This document shows positions 6,455 to 13,980 of a DNA stretch of 13,980 bases, piece after piece. Positions within the stretch are counted from its first letter, which is position 1. The number at the start of each line of letters is the position of its first letter. The stretch is from Candidatus Rokuibacteriota bacterium (GTDB lineage Bacteria; Methylomirabilota; Methylomirabilia; Rokubacteriales; CSP1-6). The notes beneath the pieces are model-generated. The model worked only from the letters and a program-made list of their open reading frames with translations. It made no database searches and was not told the origin of the DNA. The DNA lies in assembly GCA_003220195.1 (NCBI GenBank), contig QHRT01000123.1, forward strand, positions 1 to 13,980, given 5' to 3'. The position numbers and the translations under genes were made by a program.

Positions 6455-6483
6455 GTATCTTTGTAAGGCCTCGTCAGATCGCG

Positions 6484-6666
6484 CTATTCGCCGCGGATCT
6501 CTCGCAGCCGTTTCTTGAGCGCCGCCATGCGGTCGTTCATCCTGTCCGAGAGCCTGGAGGCCTTCGGCGCCGCCTTTCGGCCGGGCTTGACCACGACCTC
6601 GGGCTCTCGCGCGTGGCAATAGACGCATCCGCTCTTCAATCCGTGCTTGCACTCGTCGGTCGTCAT
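6484..6666 (-). CDS. Small Cys/His-rich protein, putative zinc-binding
   Basis: A 60-residue protein. The N-terminal 18 residues carry Cys6, His8, Cys14, Cys17 and His18 (CKHGLKSG then CVYCH), which resembles a compact zinc ribbon or knuckle. The rest is basic (KPGRKAAPK about 27-35) and ends in a probable amphipathic helix (SDRMNDRMAALKKRLREI, about 40-57). The ATG at 6666 lies 9 bases after the stop of the amidohydrolase, so it is probably the last gene of that operon; the ribosome site is weak. The combination of a metal-binding head and basic helix would suit nucleic-acid or protein binding, but no function is assigned. The regular spacing of metal ligands makes it more likely real than an accidental frame. 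Confidence 0.7.
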   Translation of the reverse strand: MTTDECKHGLKSGCVYCHAREPEVVVKPGRKAAPKASRLSDRMNDRMAALKKRLREIRGE

Positions 6667-6675
6667 GATCTCAAG

Positions 6676-7677
6676 CTACGCTAGTCCCAGCAGGGACTCC
6701 AGATTTCGCCACAGGATTTTTTCCTTTTCCTCGGCCGTCAGCTTCGTGAGTCCCTGCACCCACGCGACCGGAGACGGATTCCACGGGACGAACGGCCAGT
6801 CGCTGCCGAGCACGACACGATCCGATCCCACTTCGTCGAGCAGATAGCGGAGCGCCGCCTCGCTGCCGACCACCGTGTCGTAGTAGAGGCGCCGTTGATA
6901 GGTGCTGGGCGGCTTCTGGATGTTGACCCGTGCCTCCGACCGGACCTGCCAGCCGTGGTCCATCCGCCCCATGCCGAAGCACGCCGGACCACCCCCGTGC
7001 GCGACGACGGCTTTCAGGTCGGGGCACCGGTCCAGGATCCCCCCGAAGATCAGGATCGCGACGACCAGCGCGTCCTCGACGATGACACCGAGGCTGTTCG
7101 CGAGGCCATACCGTTCGGTGCGCGTCAGCATGAAGTTGTGCTGCGGCTGGGGATGAAAGAAGAGCACGGCGCCCATCTGCTCCGCGGCCTTGAAGAGCGG
7201 CAGGAAGCGCGGCTCGTCCCAGTTGTCGCCGTTCACGAGCGTGTCGAGCTCCGCCCCCTTCAACCCGAGCACGTGCACCGCGCGATCGAGCTCGTCGATG
7301 GCCGCGCCGACGTCCTGCACCGGCAAGGTCGCCAGCCCGGCGAAGCGCTGCGGCCAGTGCTTCGTCATGCCGGCGATCTCGTCGTTGACTTCCCGCGCCA
7401 GCTTTCGCCCCTGTGCGGCGTCGACGTGATAGTGGAAGAGCGGCGTGTGGATCGAGACGACCTGCACGTCGACGCCCTGCGCGTCCATGTCCTTGAGCCG
7501 CTCTTCCGGCGTGAACTTGATTTTCGGACCCTGCACGCGCTGCTTCTTGCCGCCGGTGATCAGGACGCCGAGGTCTTCGCCCGGCTCGAATCGCGTGTCG
7601 TACCAGACGTCGCCTTTCGCGACGGTCCGCCAGAGTGACTGCGGCACCAGGTGAGCGTGGACGTCGATGCTGCGCAT
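6676..7677 (-). CDS. Amidohydrolase family protein (ACMSD-like decarboxylase/hydrolase)
   Basis: A 333-residue metal-dependent TIM-barrel enzyme close to the aminocarboxymuconate-semialdehyde decarboxylase branch. It has the DVHAH metal motif (residues 5-9), His175 in FFHPQP, His227 in VVAHGGGPACF and Asp293 in LGSDWPF, and its length is typical (about 330). This set normally binds one zinc and catalyses non-oxidative decarboxylation or hydrolysis of aromatic ring-cleavage products. The ATG at 7677 has AAGGAG nine bases upstream. The gene ends in TAG. It lies 25 bases after the RND pump gene and 9 bases before the small Cys/His protein in the same direction. Its branch differs from that of the amidohydrolase at 3547-4749 (DxH-x-H rather than DxDxH, and His rather than Glu on the late strand), so the two are not recent duplicates. 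Confidence 0.94.
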   Translation of the reverse strand: MRSIDVHAHLVPQSLWRTVAKGDVWYDTRFEPGEDLGVLITGGKKQRVQGPKIKFTPEERLKDMDAQGVDVQVVSIHTPLFHYHVDAAQGRKLAREVNDEIAGMTKHWPQRFAGLATLPVQDVGAAIDELDRAVHVLGLKGAELDTLVNGDNWDEPRFLPLFKAAEQMGAVLFFHPQPQHNFMLTRTERYGLANSLGVIVEDALVVAILIFGGILDRCPDLKAVVAHGGGPACFGMGRMDHGWQVRSEARVNIQKPPSTYQRRLYYDTVVGSEAALRYLLDEVGSDRVVLGSDWPFVPWNPSPVAWVQGLTKLTAEEKEKILWRNLESLLGLA

Positions 7678-7702
7678 CGCGATGTCTCCTTCGCGTCAGT
7701 GA

Positions 7703-10700
7703 CTAATCAGGCGTTTGCTCGACCGTGGAGGTCGCGCTCGCTTCCATCGCTTTGCTCGCGTGAGCGGTCCCCGGCAGCAGTCTGCGAAGCCGATGGCGCA
7801 GGCGCCGTCGCGGTCGCGGTACCGGCTCACCGCCCACCAGGCTCGGCCTCGGCCACCGGAGCTTCGCGGCGGCGTCCTCGAACAGCGAATACGCGACCGG
7901 CGTGATCAGGAGCGTCAGGAGCAACGACAGCATCTGACCGCCGATGACGACCACGGCGATGGCCCGGCGCTCCTCGGCGCCGGGTCCGGTCCCGACCCAG
8001 AGCGGGAGCATGCCGGCGACGAGCGCCAGCGTGGTCATGAGGATCGGGCGCAGCCGATCGCGGTTGCCCTGCATGATCGCGGCGAGGCGATCCATGCCGT
8101 GCGCGCGCAGGTTGTTCATGTGGTCGATTTGCAGAATGGCGTTCTTCTTCACGACGCCGAACAGCACCAGGATACCGAGGGCGGAGTACAGGTTCAGCGT
8201 GTTGCCGGTGTACCAGAGCGAGAGCATCGCGAACGGCACCGAGAGCGGCAGCGACAACAAGATCGTCAGGGGGTGGATCACGCTCTCGAACTGCGAGGCG
8301 AGGATCATGTACATGAAGATGATGGACAGCAAGAACACCCACAGGAACTCGACGAACGTCTTCTCGAACTCCTTCGCGCGGCCGGAGACCGCGCTCGAAT
8401 AGGCCGACGGCAGGTTCATCGCCGTGAAGGCCTCGCGGAGCGCGTCGATGCGGTCGGCCTGGCCGTGCCCGGGCGCCACCTGGGCGCGGAGCCGATTTTC
8501 CCGCTGCCGGTCCGAGCGGTCGATGCGCGCCGGCGTCTGCATGCGCACGATCCGCACCAGGTTGTCGAGCCGGACGAGCCCCCCGCCGGGCGCCAGGCCG
8601 ATCTGCGGCTGGGCGCCGGTGCCGGTCGCGGTCGTCACCGCCGATCGCGGGACGTAGAGCCGCGCGATCGTGTCCTCGTGACGGCGATGCTCCTCGACGA
8701 GCCGCAGCGTGACGTCGTAGTCCTCGTCGACCAGCGGATCGTGAAAGCGTGACACCTCGTCGTCGCCGCCCACCATCAGCCGGAGCGCGGTGGCGATCTG
8801 CTCGGTCTCGACTCTCAGATCCGCCGCGCGGTCGCGATCGATCTGCACCCGGAGCTCCGGGCGGTCGAGCTTGAGCGTCGTGTCGGCGTCGACGATGCCG
8901 CCGAGCGTTTGCGAGCGCTCGCGCAGGCGCTCGCCGTACTCCCCCAGCGCGACGAGATCCGGCCCGCGCACGACGAAGTCGATGTCGAAGCTCCCGCTGC
9001 CGATATTGAAGCCGGGGATGTTGCGCACCGTGACCCGCAAGTCGCGGAACTTCCGCAACCGGGCGCGGACGTGCTGGATCACGTCACGCTGCGTGTAGTT
9101 CCCGCGAAACACGGCCAGCGGCTCGCCGCGACGGACGCCGGACCAGAACTTCTCGAGATTGATCGTACGCTCGACGTGCGGCGCAATGCGCACGTAGCCG
9201 TAGGCCTGGTTCACGCGATTCAGGAAGCTGCCGCCGGCCTGCGCCAGCATCATCCGCACGCCCGGCGTCCCCCGCACCTCGCGCGACAGGGCCTGCATGG
9301 CCTCGTCCATCGCGGCCAGGCTCATGCCCTCCGGGCCGACCACGATCATCTCGAACTCGGCCTCGTCGACGTCGCTCGGCACGTACTCCTGCTTGACCAG
9401 ACGATAGAGCGGCCAGGACGACAGGACGACGGCCAGGGCGAGGATCGCGAAGACGGCGCGGTGGCGCATCGACCACGCGAGCGTCCACGCGTACCCGCGA
9501 TCGATCCACGCGTAGAAGCCGGTGCGCGAGCGCGCCTGGCCGCCCGCGCCGGCGTCCTCGGTCCTGAGCAGCCGCGCGCTCATCATCGGCGTCAGCGTGA
9601 AGCTGACGAGGAGACTCACGAGCACCGCCGCGGCCGCGGTGAGCCCGAACTGGTAGAGGAAGCGTCCGGACACCGAGGACATGAACGAGACCGGCACGAA
9701 GATGACGACGAGCGACAGCGTCGTCGCGAGGACCGCCAGGCCGATGTCGCGCGTCGCCTCGCGCGCCGCCTCGAACGGCCGCATCTGCTTTTCCTCGACG
9801 AAGCGGAAGATGTTCTCGAGGACCACGATGGCGTCGTCGATCACGATGCCGACCATCAGGACGAGCGCCAGCATCGTCACGCTGTTCAGCGTGAAGCCGA
9901 GCGCCGACATCACGCCGAACGCGGCGATGGTCGAGGTCGGGATCGCGACGGCGGCGATCAGGGTCGAGCGCCAGGAGCGCATGAACGCCAGCACGACGAG
10001 CGAGGCCAGGATCGAGCCGAGCACCAGGTGGAGGGTGATCTCGTGGAGCGCGGCGTGGATGTAACGTGACTGGTCGCGGATCAGCTCGAGGCGGACGTCG
10101 GGAGGAATCCGCGGCGTGAGGCGCGCGAGGTTCTTCTTGGCCGAGTCGATGACCGCGACCGTGTTCTCGCCCGACTGGCGCCGCACCTCCAGCACGACGG
10201 TCGGCACGCCGTCGAGCCGCGCCGCCGAGCGCTGCTCCTTCGTGCCGTCCTCGGCGCGCCCGATGTCGCGGATCCTGACCGGCGCGCCGTTGATCGTCGC
10301 CACCACCAGGTCGTTGAACGATCTCGGGTCGGCGATGCGGCCGATGGTCCTGAGCGATTTCTCGTTGAGCCCCGCGGTGACGTTGCCGCCGGGAAGATCG
10401 GAGTTCTGCCGCCCGAGCGCGTCGCGCACCGCCGTGATCGGAATCTGGTAGGCGGCGAGCCGGTCGGCATCGATCCAGACGTTCACCGCGCGGTCGAGCC
10501 CGCCGACGATCCGGACTTCGCCGACGCCGGAGGCGCGCTCGAGCTCCACCTTCACCAGCTTGTCCGCGATCTCGGTCAGCTCCTTGATCGAGCGCTCGCC
10601 CGCCACGGCCACCGTGATCACCGGCGCCTGGTCGTTGTCGGTCTTCGAGATGATCGGCGTGCGGATGTCCCGCGGCAGGTTGCGGATGACGGCGGCGACC

Positions 10701-11035
10701 TTGTCGCGCACGTCTTGCGTCGCGACGTCGATCTGGCGGTTCAGGGCGAACGTCACGATCACGATCGAGTTGCCGGGGCTGGTGATCGAGCGCAGCTCGG
10801 TGATGCCCTGGATCGTGTTGACGGCTTCCTCGATCTTCTGGGAGACCTGCGTCTCCATCTCCTCGGTCGAGGCGCCGGGCAGCTCGGTGCGAATGGAGAC
10901 GGTGGGGAGATCGACGGTCGGGAAGCGGTCGACGCCGAGCCGGAAGTAGCTGGCCGCGCCGACCACGACCAGCGAGAGCACGATCATCGACGCGAAGACC
11001 GGCCGGCGGATACAGATCTCGGCGAGTTTCTGCAC
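7703..11035 (-). CDS. RND-family efflux pump, inner-membrane subunit (AcrB/HAE1 type)
   Basis: A 1110-residue proton-driven transporter. It opens with the usual first helix (CIRRPVFASMIVLSLVVVG, about 8-26) and a periplasmic porter domain beginning GVDRFPTVDLPTVSIRTELPGAS. Helix 4 carries the proton-relay aspartates 400-401 (GIVIDDAIVVLEN), and the matching lysines of helix 10 are in GVVKKNAILQIDHMNN near the C-terminal membrane block. Two porter/helix repeats are evident, giving the expected 12 helices. A C-terminal extension of roughly 45-50 residues follows the last helix. It is Arg-rich (RPRRRLRHRLRRLL) and then Ser/Thr/Ala-rich, and is unusual for the family. The GTG at 11035 is chosen because it places the first helix correctly; it lies 15 bases after the adaptor's stop. 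Substrates could be hydrophobic compounds. CusA-type Met pathways were not recognised. Confidence 0.96.
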   Translation of the reverse strand: MQKLAEICIRRPVFASMIVLSLVVVGAASYFRLGVDRFPTVDLPTVSIRTELPGASTEEMETQVSQKIEEAVNTIQGITELRSITSPGNSIVIVTFALNRQIDVATQDVRDKVAAVIRNLPRDIRTPIISKTDNDQAPVITVAVAGERSIKELTEIADKLVKVELERASGVGEVRIVGGLDRAVNVWIDADRLAAYQIPITAVRDALGRQNSDLPGGNVTAGLNEKSLRTIGRIADPRSFNDLVVATINGAPVRIRDIGRAEDGTKEQRSAARLDGVPTVVLEVRRQSGENTVAVIDSAKKNLARLTPRIPPDVRLELIRDQSRYIHAALHEITLHLVLGSILASLVVLAFMRSWRSTLIAAVAIPTSTIAAFGVMSALGFTLNSVTMLALVLMVGIVIDDAIVVLENIFRFVEEKQMRPFEAAREATRDIGLAVLATTLSLVVIFVPVSFMSSVSGRFLYQFGLTAAAAVLVSLLVSFTLTPMMSARLLRTEDAGAGGQARSRTGFYAWIDRGYAWTLAWSMRHRAVFAILALAVVLSSWPLYRLVKQEYVPSDVDEAEFEMIVVGPEGMSLAAMDEAMQALSREVRGTPGVRMMLAQAGGSFLNRVNQAYGYVRIAPHVERTINLEKFWSGVRRGEPLAVFRGNYTQRDVIQHVRARLRKFRDLRVTVRNIPGFNIGSGSFDIDFVVRGPDLVALGEYGERLRERSQTLGGIVDADTTLKLDRPELRVQIDRDRAADLRVETEQIATALRLMVGGDDEVSRFHDPLVDEDYDVTLRLVEEHRRHEDTIARLYVPRSAVTTATGTGAQPQIGLAPGGGLVRLDNLVRIVRMQTPARIDRSDRQRENRLRAQVAPGHGQADRIDALREAFTAMNLPSAYSSAVSGRAKEFEKTFVEFLWVFLLSIIFMYMILASQFESVIHPLTILLSLPLSVPFAMLSLWYTGNTLNLYSALGILVLFGVVKKNAILQIDHMNNLRAHGMDRLAAIMQGNRDRLRPILMTTLALVAGMLPLWVGTGPGAEERRAIAVVVIGGQMLSLLLTLLITPVAYSLFEDAAAKLRWPRPSLVGGEPVPRPRRRLRHRLRRLLPGTAHASKAMEASATSTVEQTPD

Positions 11036-11050
11036 GAGGCTAGTTCCCGA

Positions 11051-12280
11051 TCACTGGCGGACCACGACCGCCTGGCCGCCCGTGAGATTCCCGGGCTCCA
11101 CGATCACCGGCTCACCGGCTTTCAATCCTTCGGTGATCTCCACCCGGTCTTTCTCGCGCCGGCCCGTCACCACGCGACGCTCGAGCGTCTTGCCGTCACG
11201 CACGGTCAACACCTTCTCGATGCCGGCGAACACGATGATGGACGAGGCCGGCACGAACACCGTCGCCTGGTTGACCGCGATCACGATCTCCGCGCGCGCG
11301 AACGACCCCGGCCGCAGCGCGCCCGTGGGATTCGGCACCTCGGCCTCGAGCGTCAGCGTGCGGTTCTGCTCCTGGATGGACGGCGACAGCCGCACGACGC
11401 GCCCGGTGTACGCGCGCGGATCGCCGTCGACGCTCACGCGCACGTCCTGGCCGATGCGGACGTCCGCCGCCGCGCGCTCGGGCACGGCGAGCTGGAGCCG
11501 CAGCGGATGGATCTTCACCAGCATCGCGACCGGCGCGCCGGCGGCGAGGAACTCACCCACCGCCGCGCGGCGCTCGCGGATCATGCCGTCGATGGGAGCG
11601 GAGAGCTCGGTGTCGACGAGAGCCTGGCGCGCCAGCTCGAGCTCGGTGCGGCGCTGGACGACGATCGCCTGGCGGTTGCGCACTTCTTCGACCGCGTCCT
11701 GGTAGCGGCCGTCGGCGACCTGCTCGTTCGCCACCGCGGTGTCGAGCTGGGCCTTCGCGACGAACTGCTGCGTGTAGAGCTGCGCGAACCGTTCGCGGCT
11801 GAGCCGAGCTTCGTCCAGCACGGCGCGCGCCTGGCGCACCAGCGCCGTCTGCTCGACGTCGATCCGATCGTCCGTGCCGTCGGGTGAGAGGCCGAGACGA
11901 GCGCGCGCCTGATGCAATCCTGCGCGCGCCTGATCGACTCGCAGGCGGAAATCGGTGGGGTCGAGGCGCGCGACGACCTGACCGCGGTGAACCTGCGTGC
12001 CGAGGTCGAGCGGCAGCTCGATGATGCGGCCGGCGACTTTGAGGCTCAGCACGACCTGATCGTCGGCCGCGAGCGTGCCCGTCACGCCGATCGTGCGTGG
12101 AACCCGCGACTCCGCGGCCGGCACGACCCGCACCTCTCGCGCGGGCGTGGCCGATTTCGCCGCGGGTTTGGGTGTGGATGCCCTGGAGTCCGTGCAGCCA
12201 GACAGGACCGCGGCGAGCATCAGGACGGGAATGGTTCCGACCAGGCATGACACCGGGCCATTGTGCACGAGAGGCCTCAT
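11051..12280 (-). CDS. RND efflux periplasmic adaptor (HlyD/AcrA family), lipoprotein
   Basis: A 409-residue membrane-fusion protein that links the RND pump to an outer-membrane channel. An N-terminal hydrophobic stretch ends in a lipobox LSGC, placing the acylated Cys at residue 29, followed by a Ser/Pro/Ala linker. The barrel-sandwich/lipoyl half-motif (VVLSLKVAGRIIELPLDLGTQV, RGQVVARLD) precedes a long alpha-helical hairpin. The returning half reads APIDGMIRERRAAVGEFLAAGAPVAMLV, and the C-terminal beta-barrel ends at TGGQAVVVRQ. The ATG at 12280 is preferred over longer frames because it overlaps the upstream stop as ATGA and begins just before the signal peptide. A GTG at 12268 is an alternative. 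It is translationally coupled to the membrane protein upstream and directly followed by its pump. No outer-membrane factor gene is visible. Confidence 0.94.
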   Translation of the reverse strand: MRPLVHNGPVSCLVGTIPVLMLAAVLSGCTDSRASTPKPAAKSATPAREVRVVPAAESRVPRTIGVTGTLAADDQVVLSLKVAGRIIELPLDLGTQVHRGQVVARLDPTDFRLRVDQARAGLHQARARLGLSPDGTDDRIDVEQTALVRQARAVLDEARLSRERFAQLYTQQFVAKAQLDTAVANEQVADGRYQDAVEEVRNRQAIVVQRRTELELARQALVDTELSAPIDGMIRERRAAVGEFLAAGAPVAMLVKIHPLRLQLAVPERAAADVRIGQDVRVSVDGDPRAYTGRVVRLSPSIQEQNRTLTLEAEVPNPTGALRPGSFARAEIVIAVNQATVFVPASSIIVFAGIEKVLTVRDGKTLERRVVTGRREKDRVEITEGLKAGEPVIVEPGNLTGGQAVVVRQ

Positions 12281-12936
12281 CTTGGGAATGAGGCCGTCGC
12301 GAGCAAGATCAGACCCGTCACGATCAGCGCGATGGTCCACACGAGGTCGAGGTTGATCCACCCGCGTCGCAAGAACGCCACCCCGACCCACTCGTAGACG
12401 ACGATCGCCACGAGGCCGGTCACCGCCAACATCGCCAGCGTGTGGACGCCGACCGCGGCGAGAGCGATCTCGAGGGATCCCGCTGGCATGACGTGACCCG
12501 CGTGATCGTGTGCCGCCGCGAGGCGCTCGAGCGGCAGCAGCGCCGGCACCAGCATGAGCCCCGCGCCATGAGCGCCCGCCATCAAGAACGACCACACTCC
12601 GAGGCCGACCATGCCCGTGCGCATGCCGACGCGCACGCGATGACGCGAGCGGTATTTCCAGTGATAGAGGGCCCACGCGATCAGCACGAGGCCCGACACG
12701 ACGCTCGTGACCCAGCGCTCCACGAACCGATCGAGCGACACGACGGCGAGCGCGACGAGCGCGACCGCGAATGCATGCCCGAGCGCAATCGGCAGGAGCG
12801 ACGCGAGGACGACCGACCGGCGTTGCCGGTGCAGTCCGAGCGCGACGGCGAACAGCCAACCCATCGCCGGGTTGACGCCGTGGAAGGCGCCGAGCCCGAC
12901 GAGGGTCAGCCAGGGTGCGAGGCTGCTCAGGGTCAC
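12277..12936 (-). CDS. Six-helix membrane protein with conserved histidines, possible metal transporter
   Basis: A 219-residue polytopic inner-membrane protein with six predicted helices (about 11-35, 42-67, 76-92, 108-133, 155-182, 197-216). Histidines sit in or beside helices: His19 in AFHGVNPAMGW, His54 in ALGHAF, His123 in AGAHGAG and His165. A His-rich loop HDHAGH (143-148) lies between helices four and five. The layout recalls NicO/HupE/RcnA-type nickel-cobalt or related metal transporters, but the diagnostic HxxxxDH motif is absent, so the family is uncertain. The GTG at 12936 starts 1 base after the TGA of the SBP56 gene (TGATGTG). The stop overlaps the adaptor start as ATGA. The position between a metal-dependent SBP56 protein and an RND system suggests transition-metal handling; this is inference. 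Confidence 0.75.
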   Translation of the reverse strand: MTLSSLAPWLTLVGLGAFHGVNPAMGWLFAVALGLHRQRRSVVLASLLPIALGHAFAVALVALAVVSLDRFVERWVTSVVSGLVLIAWALYHWKYRSRHRVRVGMRTGMVGLGVWSFLMAGAHGAGLMLVPALLPLERLAAAHDHAGHVMPAGSLEIALAAVGVHTLAMLAVTGLVAIVVYEWVGVAFLRRGWINLDLVWTIALIVTGLILLATASFPR

Positions 12937-12937
12937 A

Positions 12938-13980
12938 TCACGGATAGCAGTACGAGTCGGACGATGCGTCGCCTCCTTCCAGTCTCACTTGATGGGGGCG
13001 ATATCCGTCCGTCCACTCCAGGAAGAAGTCCTTCGCCAGCTCGATGCCGCCTCCGGGCTTCGCGTCGAGCTTCACCATCCAGCCCTTCACGCCCTCCGGA
13101 TAGAACTGTCCGTCGATCGCGCCGTAGAGCGAGTTGGTGAAGTAGATCCTCTTGCCGTCGCGGCTCGCCTCCACCATCTGCGGCCCGCCGTTCAACGGCG
13201 CCGACCCGCGCGGATGCGGCGCCTTCGCGACGATCCCGCCGATGCGCACCTTGCCCGTGAGCTTCGGATTGAACGGATCGGAGACGTCGTACTGCTGGAG
13301 GTCCCCGGTGCCCCAGCACGAGACGTAAAGGTACTTGTCGTCGACCGACAGGTCGATGTCGGTCACGAGCGGCGGACACGCCTTGAAGTCCTTGAGCGCC
13401 GGCGGCAGCTGGCTCGGATCCGCCGGCTCGGCGGGAATGTCGATGACCTTCCTCACCGCCCACTTGCCGCCGTCCCGATACCAGGTCCAGATCGACGACG
13501 AGAGGTCTTTCAGGCAGACGACCGAGTTCACGAACCCGTACGCCTTCGTGGGGTCGTGCGCCGGGCGCAGCTCGAAGACGAGCTGATACTCGGGGCCGAA
13601 GTCGATCTCCTGCACGTGCTTCCGCTTCGGCAGATCCCAGAAGTGCAGCCGCCGGCCGTACTTGCTGCCGAGCAGGAGATCGGGAACGAGGCCGTCCTCG
13701 AACATGTCTGGGGTACCCCATTCGCTCGAGACCGCGACGTCGTGACCGAGATGCCAGAACATGTCGTACGCGAAATACTGCGGTCCGCGATCGACTTCCC
13801 AGCGCCCGAGCACGTCGAACGACTCGTGATCCATCACGAAGACGCCGCCCGGACCCTTGCCCTCGGCGTTGCCGAGCGCGCTGATGTACACGCCGCCCGG
13901 GCCGCAGTGCACGGTGTGCGGCCGCGAGTATCCCGCGCGCTCGGCGACTTCCTTCGCGGTGACGGTCTTGACCAGCTTCG
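12938..13980 (-). CDS. Selenium-binding protein 56 family (methanethiol oxidase-like), N-terminus outside window
   Basis: The visible 346 residues are the C-terminal three quarters of a beta-propeller protein of the SBP56/SELENBP1 family, usually about 450-480 residues. Landmarks include SRPHTVHCGPGGVYIS with the conserved His/Cys (Cys codon 13904-13906), YDMFWHLGHDVAVSSEWG, YLYVSCWGTGDLQQYD, PQMVEASRDGKRIYFTNSLYG and the final WTDGYRPHQVRLEGGD. Characterised bacterial members are periplasmic copper-dependent methanethiol oxidases (mtoX) that convert methanethiol to formaldehyde, H2S and H2O2; human SELENBP1 does the same reaction. Whether this copy is an oxidase cannot be proved here, and any signal peptide lies outside the window. 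It ends in TGA at 12938-12940, 1 base before the next GTG, so it heads or precedes the operon with the membrane protein and RND system. Confidence 0.94.
   Translation of the reverse strand, partial: KLVKTVTAKEVAERAGYSRPHTVHCGPGGVYISALGNAEGKGPGGVFVMDHESFDVLGRWEVDRGPQYFAYDMFWHLGHDVAVSSEWGTPDMFEDGLVPDLLLGSKYGRRLHFWDLPKRKHVQEIDFGPEYQLVFELRPAHDPTKAYGFVNSVVCLKDLSSSIWTWYRDGGKWAVRKVIDIPAEPADPSQLPPALKDFKACPPLVTDIDLSVDDKYLYVSCWGTGDLQQYDVSDPFNPKLTGKVRIGGIVAKAPHPRGSAPLNGGPQMVEASRDGKRIYFTNSLYGAIDGQFYPEGVKGWMVKLDAKPGGGIELAKDFFLEWTDGYRPHQVRLEGGDASSDSYCYP

Noticed and set aside
6297..6483. Cyclic-di-GMP or other known riboswitch in the leader
   Set aside because: The GGGTAGGT near the start hinted at a GEMM-like tail, but the conserved core and tetraloop pattern could not be found by eye.
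6293..6652. A 119-codon minus-strand frame across the leader and small protein gene
   Set aside because: Its first half is a shadow of the Cys/His protein and no domain is visible in the rest; kept only as the MEGRS overlap note.
7715..11887. Several plus-strand frames of 345-390 codons opposite the RND genes
   Set aside because: They mirror the codon bias of the minus-strand pump and adaptor; His/Arg/Glu-rich, no recognisable fold.
11051..12859. A 602-codon version of the adaptor protein
   Set aside because: The extra N-terminal 193 codons overlap the membrane-protein gene out of frame and are Arg-rich; the lipoprotein signal fits a start at 12280.
1..13980. Mobile elements, CRISPR arrays, tRNA or rRNA genes
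   Set aside because: No regularly spaced repeats, transposase or integrase motifs, tRNA cloverleaf or rRNA signature was seen on either strand.

Overview
The window is a GC-rich (roughly two thirds G+C by eye), densely packed bacterial chromosome segment. It has twelve supportable protein genes, two of them cut by the window edges. No rRNA, tRNA, CRISPR array, transposase or phage gene was seen. The gene content (FadE-type acyl-CoA dehydrogenases, several ACMSD-type amidohydrolases and small hydrolases, an RND pump, a selenium-binding-protein-56 family enzyme, an IPTL-CTERM surface protein) resembles uncultured high-GC soil lineages such as Rokubacteria/Methylomirabilota or related Gram-negatives. 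That placement is a low-confidence inference. The outer-membrane architecture (RND pump plus lipoprotein adaptor) is good evidence for a Gram-negative cell.

Left block, + strand (1-3080): two adjacent acyl-CoA dehydrogenases followed by a metallo-beta-lactamase-fold hydrolase whose GTG start overlaps the preceding stop. The two dehydrogenases are complementary. The first has a glutamate in a position that can serve as catalytic base but lacks the RxQFGxPIxxFQ flavin motif. The second has the flavin motif but not that glutamate. This is the signature expected of an obligate heteromeric enzyme of the mycobacterial ChsE/FadE type.

Middle block, - strand (3087-5509): alpha/beta hydrolase, amidohydrolase and SnoaL-like protein, read in that order as one probable catabolic operon behind a candidate promoter at 5541-5568. 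It converges on the left block with only 6 bases between stop codons. The alpha/beta hydrolase has Cys instead of Ser in its nucleophile elbow and no recognisable catalytic His.

Surface-protein gene, - strand (5640-6296): a small exported protein with a DUF11-like domain and a C-terminal IPTL-CTERM sorting tail, ending in an excellent rho-independent terminator. A well-placed Shine-Dalgarno and ATG are separated from the signal-peptide core by a single in-frame TAG codon, so the gene is either broken, misassembled or started or read in an unusual way.

Right block, - strand (6484-13980): six genes in the same direction with very tight spacing. They are an SBP56/methanethiol-oxidase-like protein (cut by the right edge), a six-helix histidine-bearing membrane protein, an RND periplasmic adaptor lipoprotein, an RND inner-membrane pump, an ACMSD-type amidohydrolase and a 60-residue Cys/His-rich protein. 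The stop/start junctions of the first three genes overlap or nearly touch, which suggests that SBP56, the membrane protein and the efflux system are made together. The functional link (metal supply to SBP56, or export linked to sulfur/metal chemistry) is inference.
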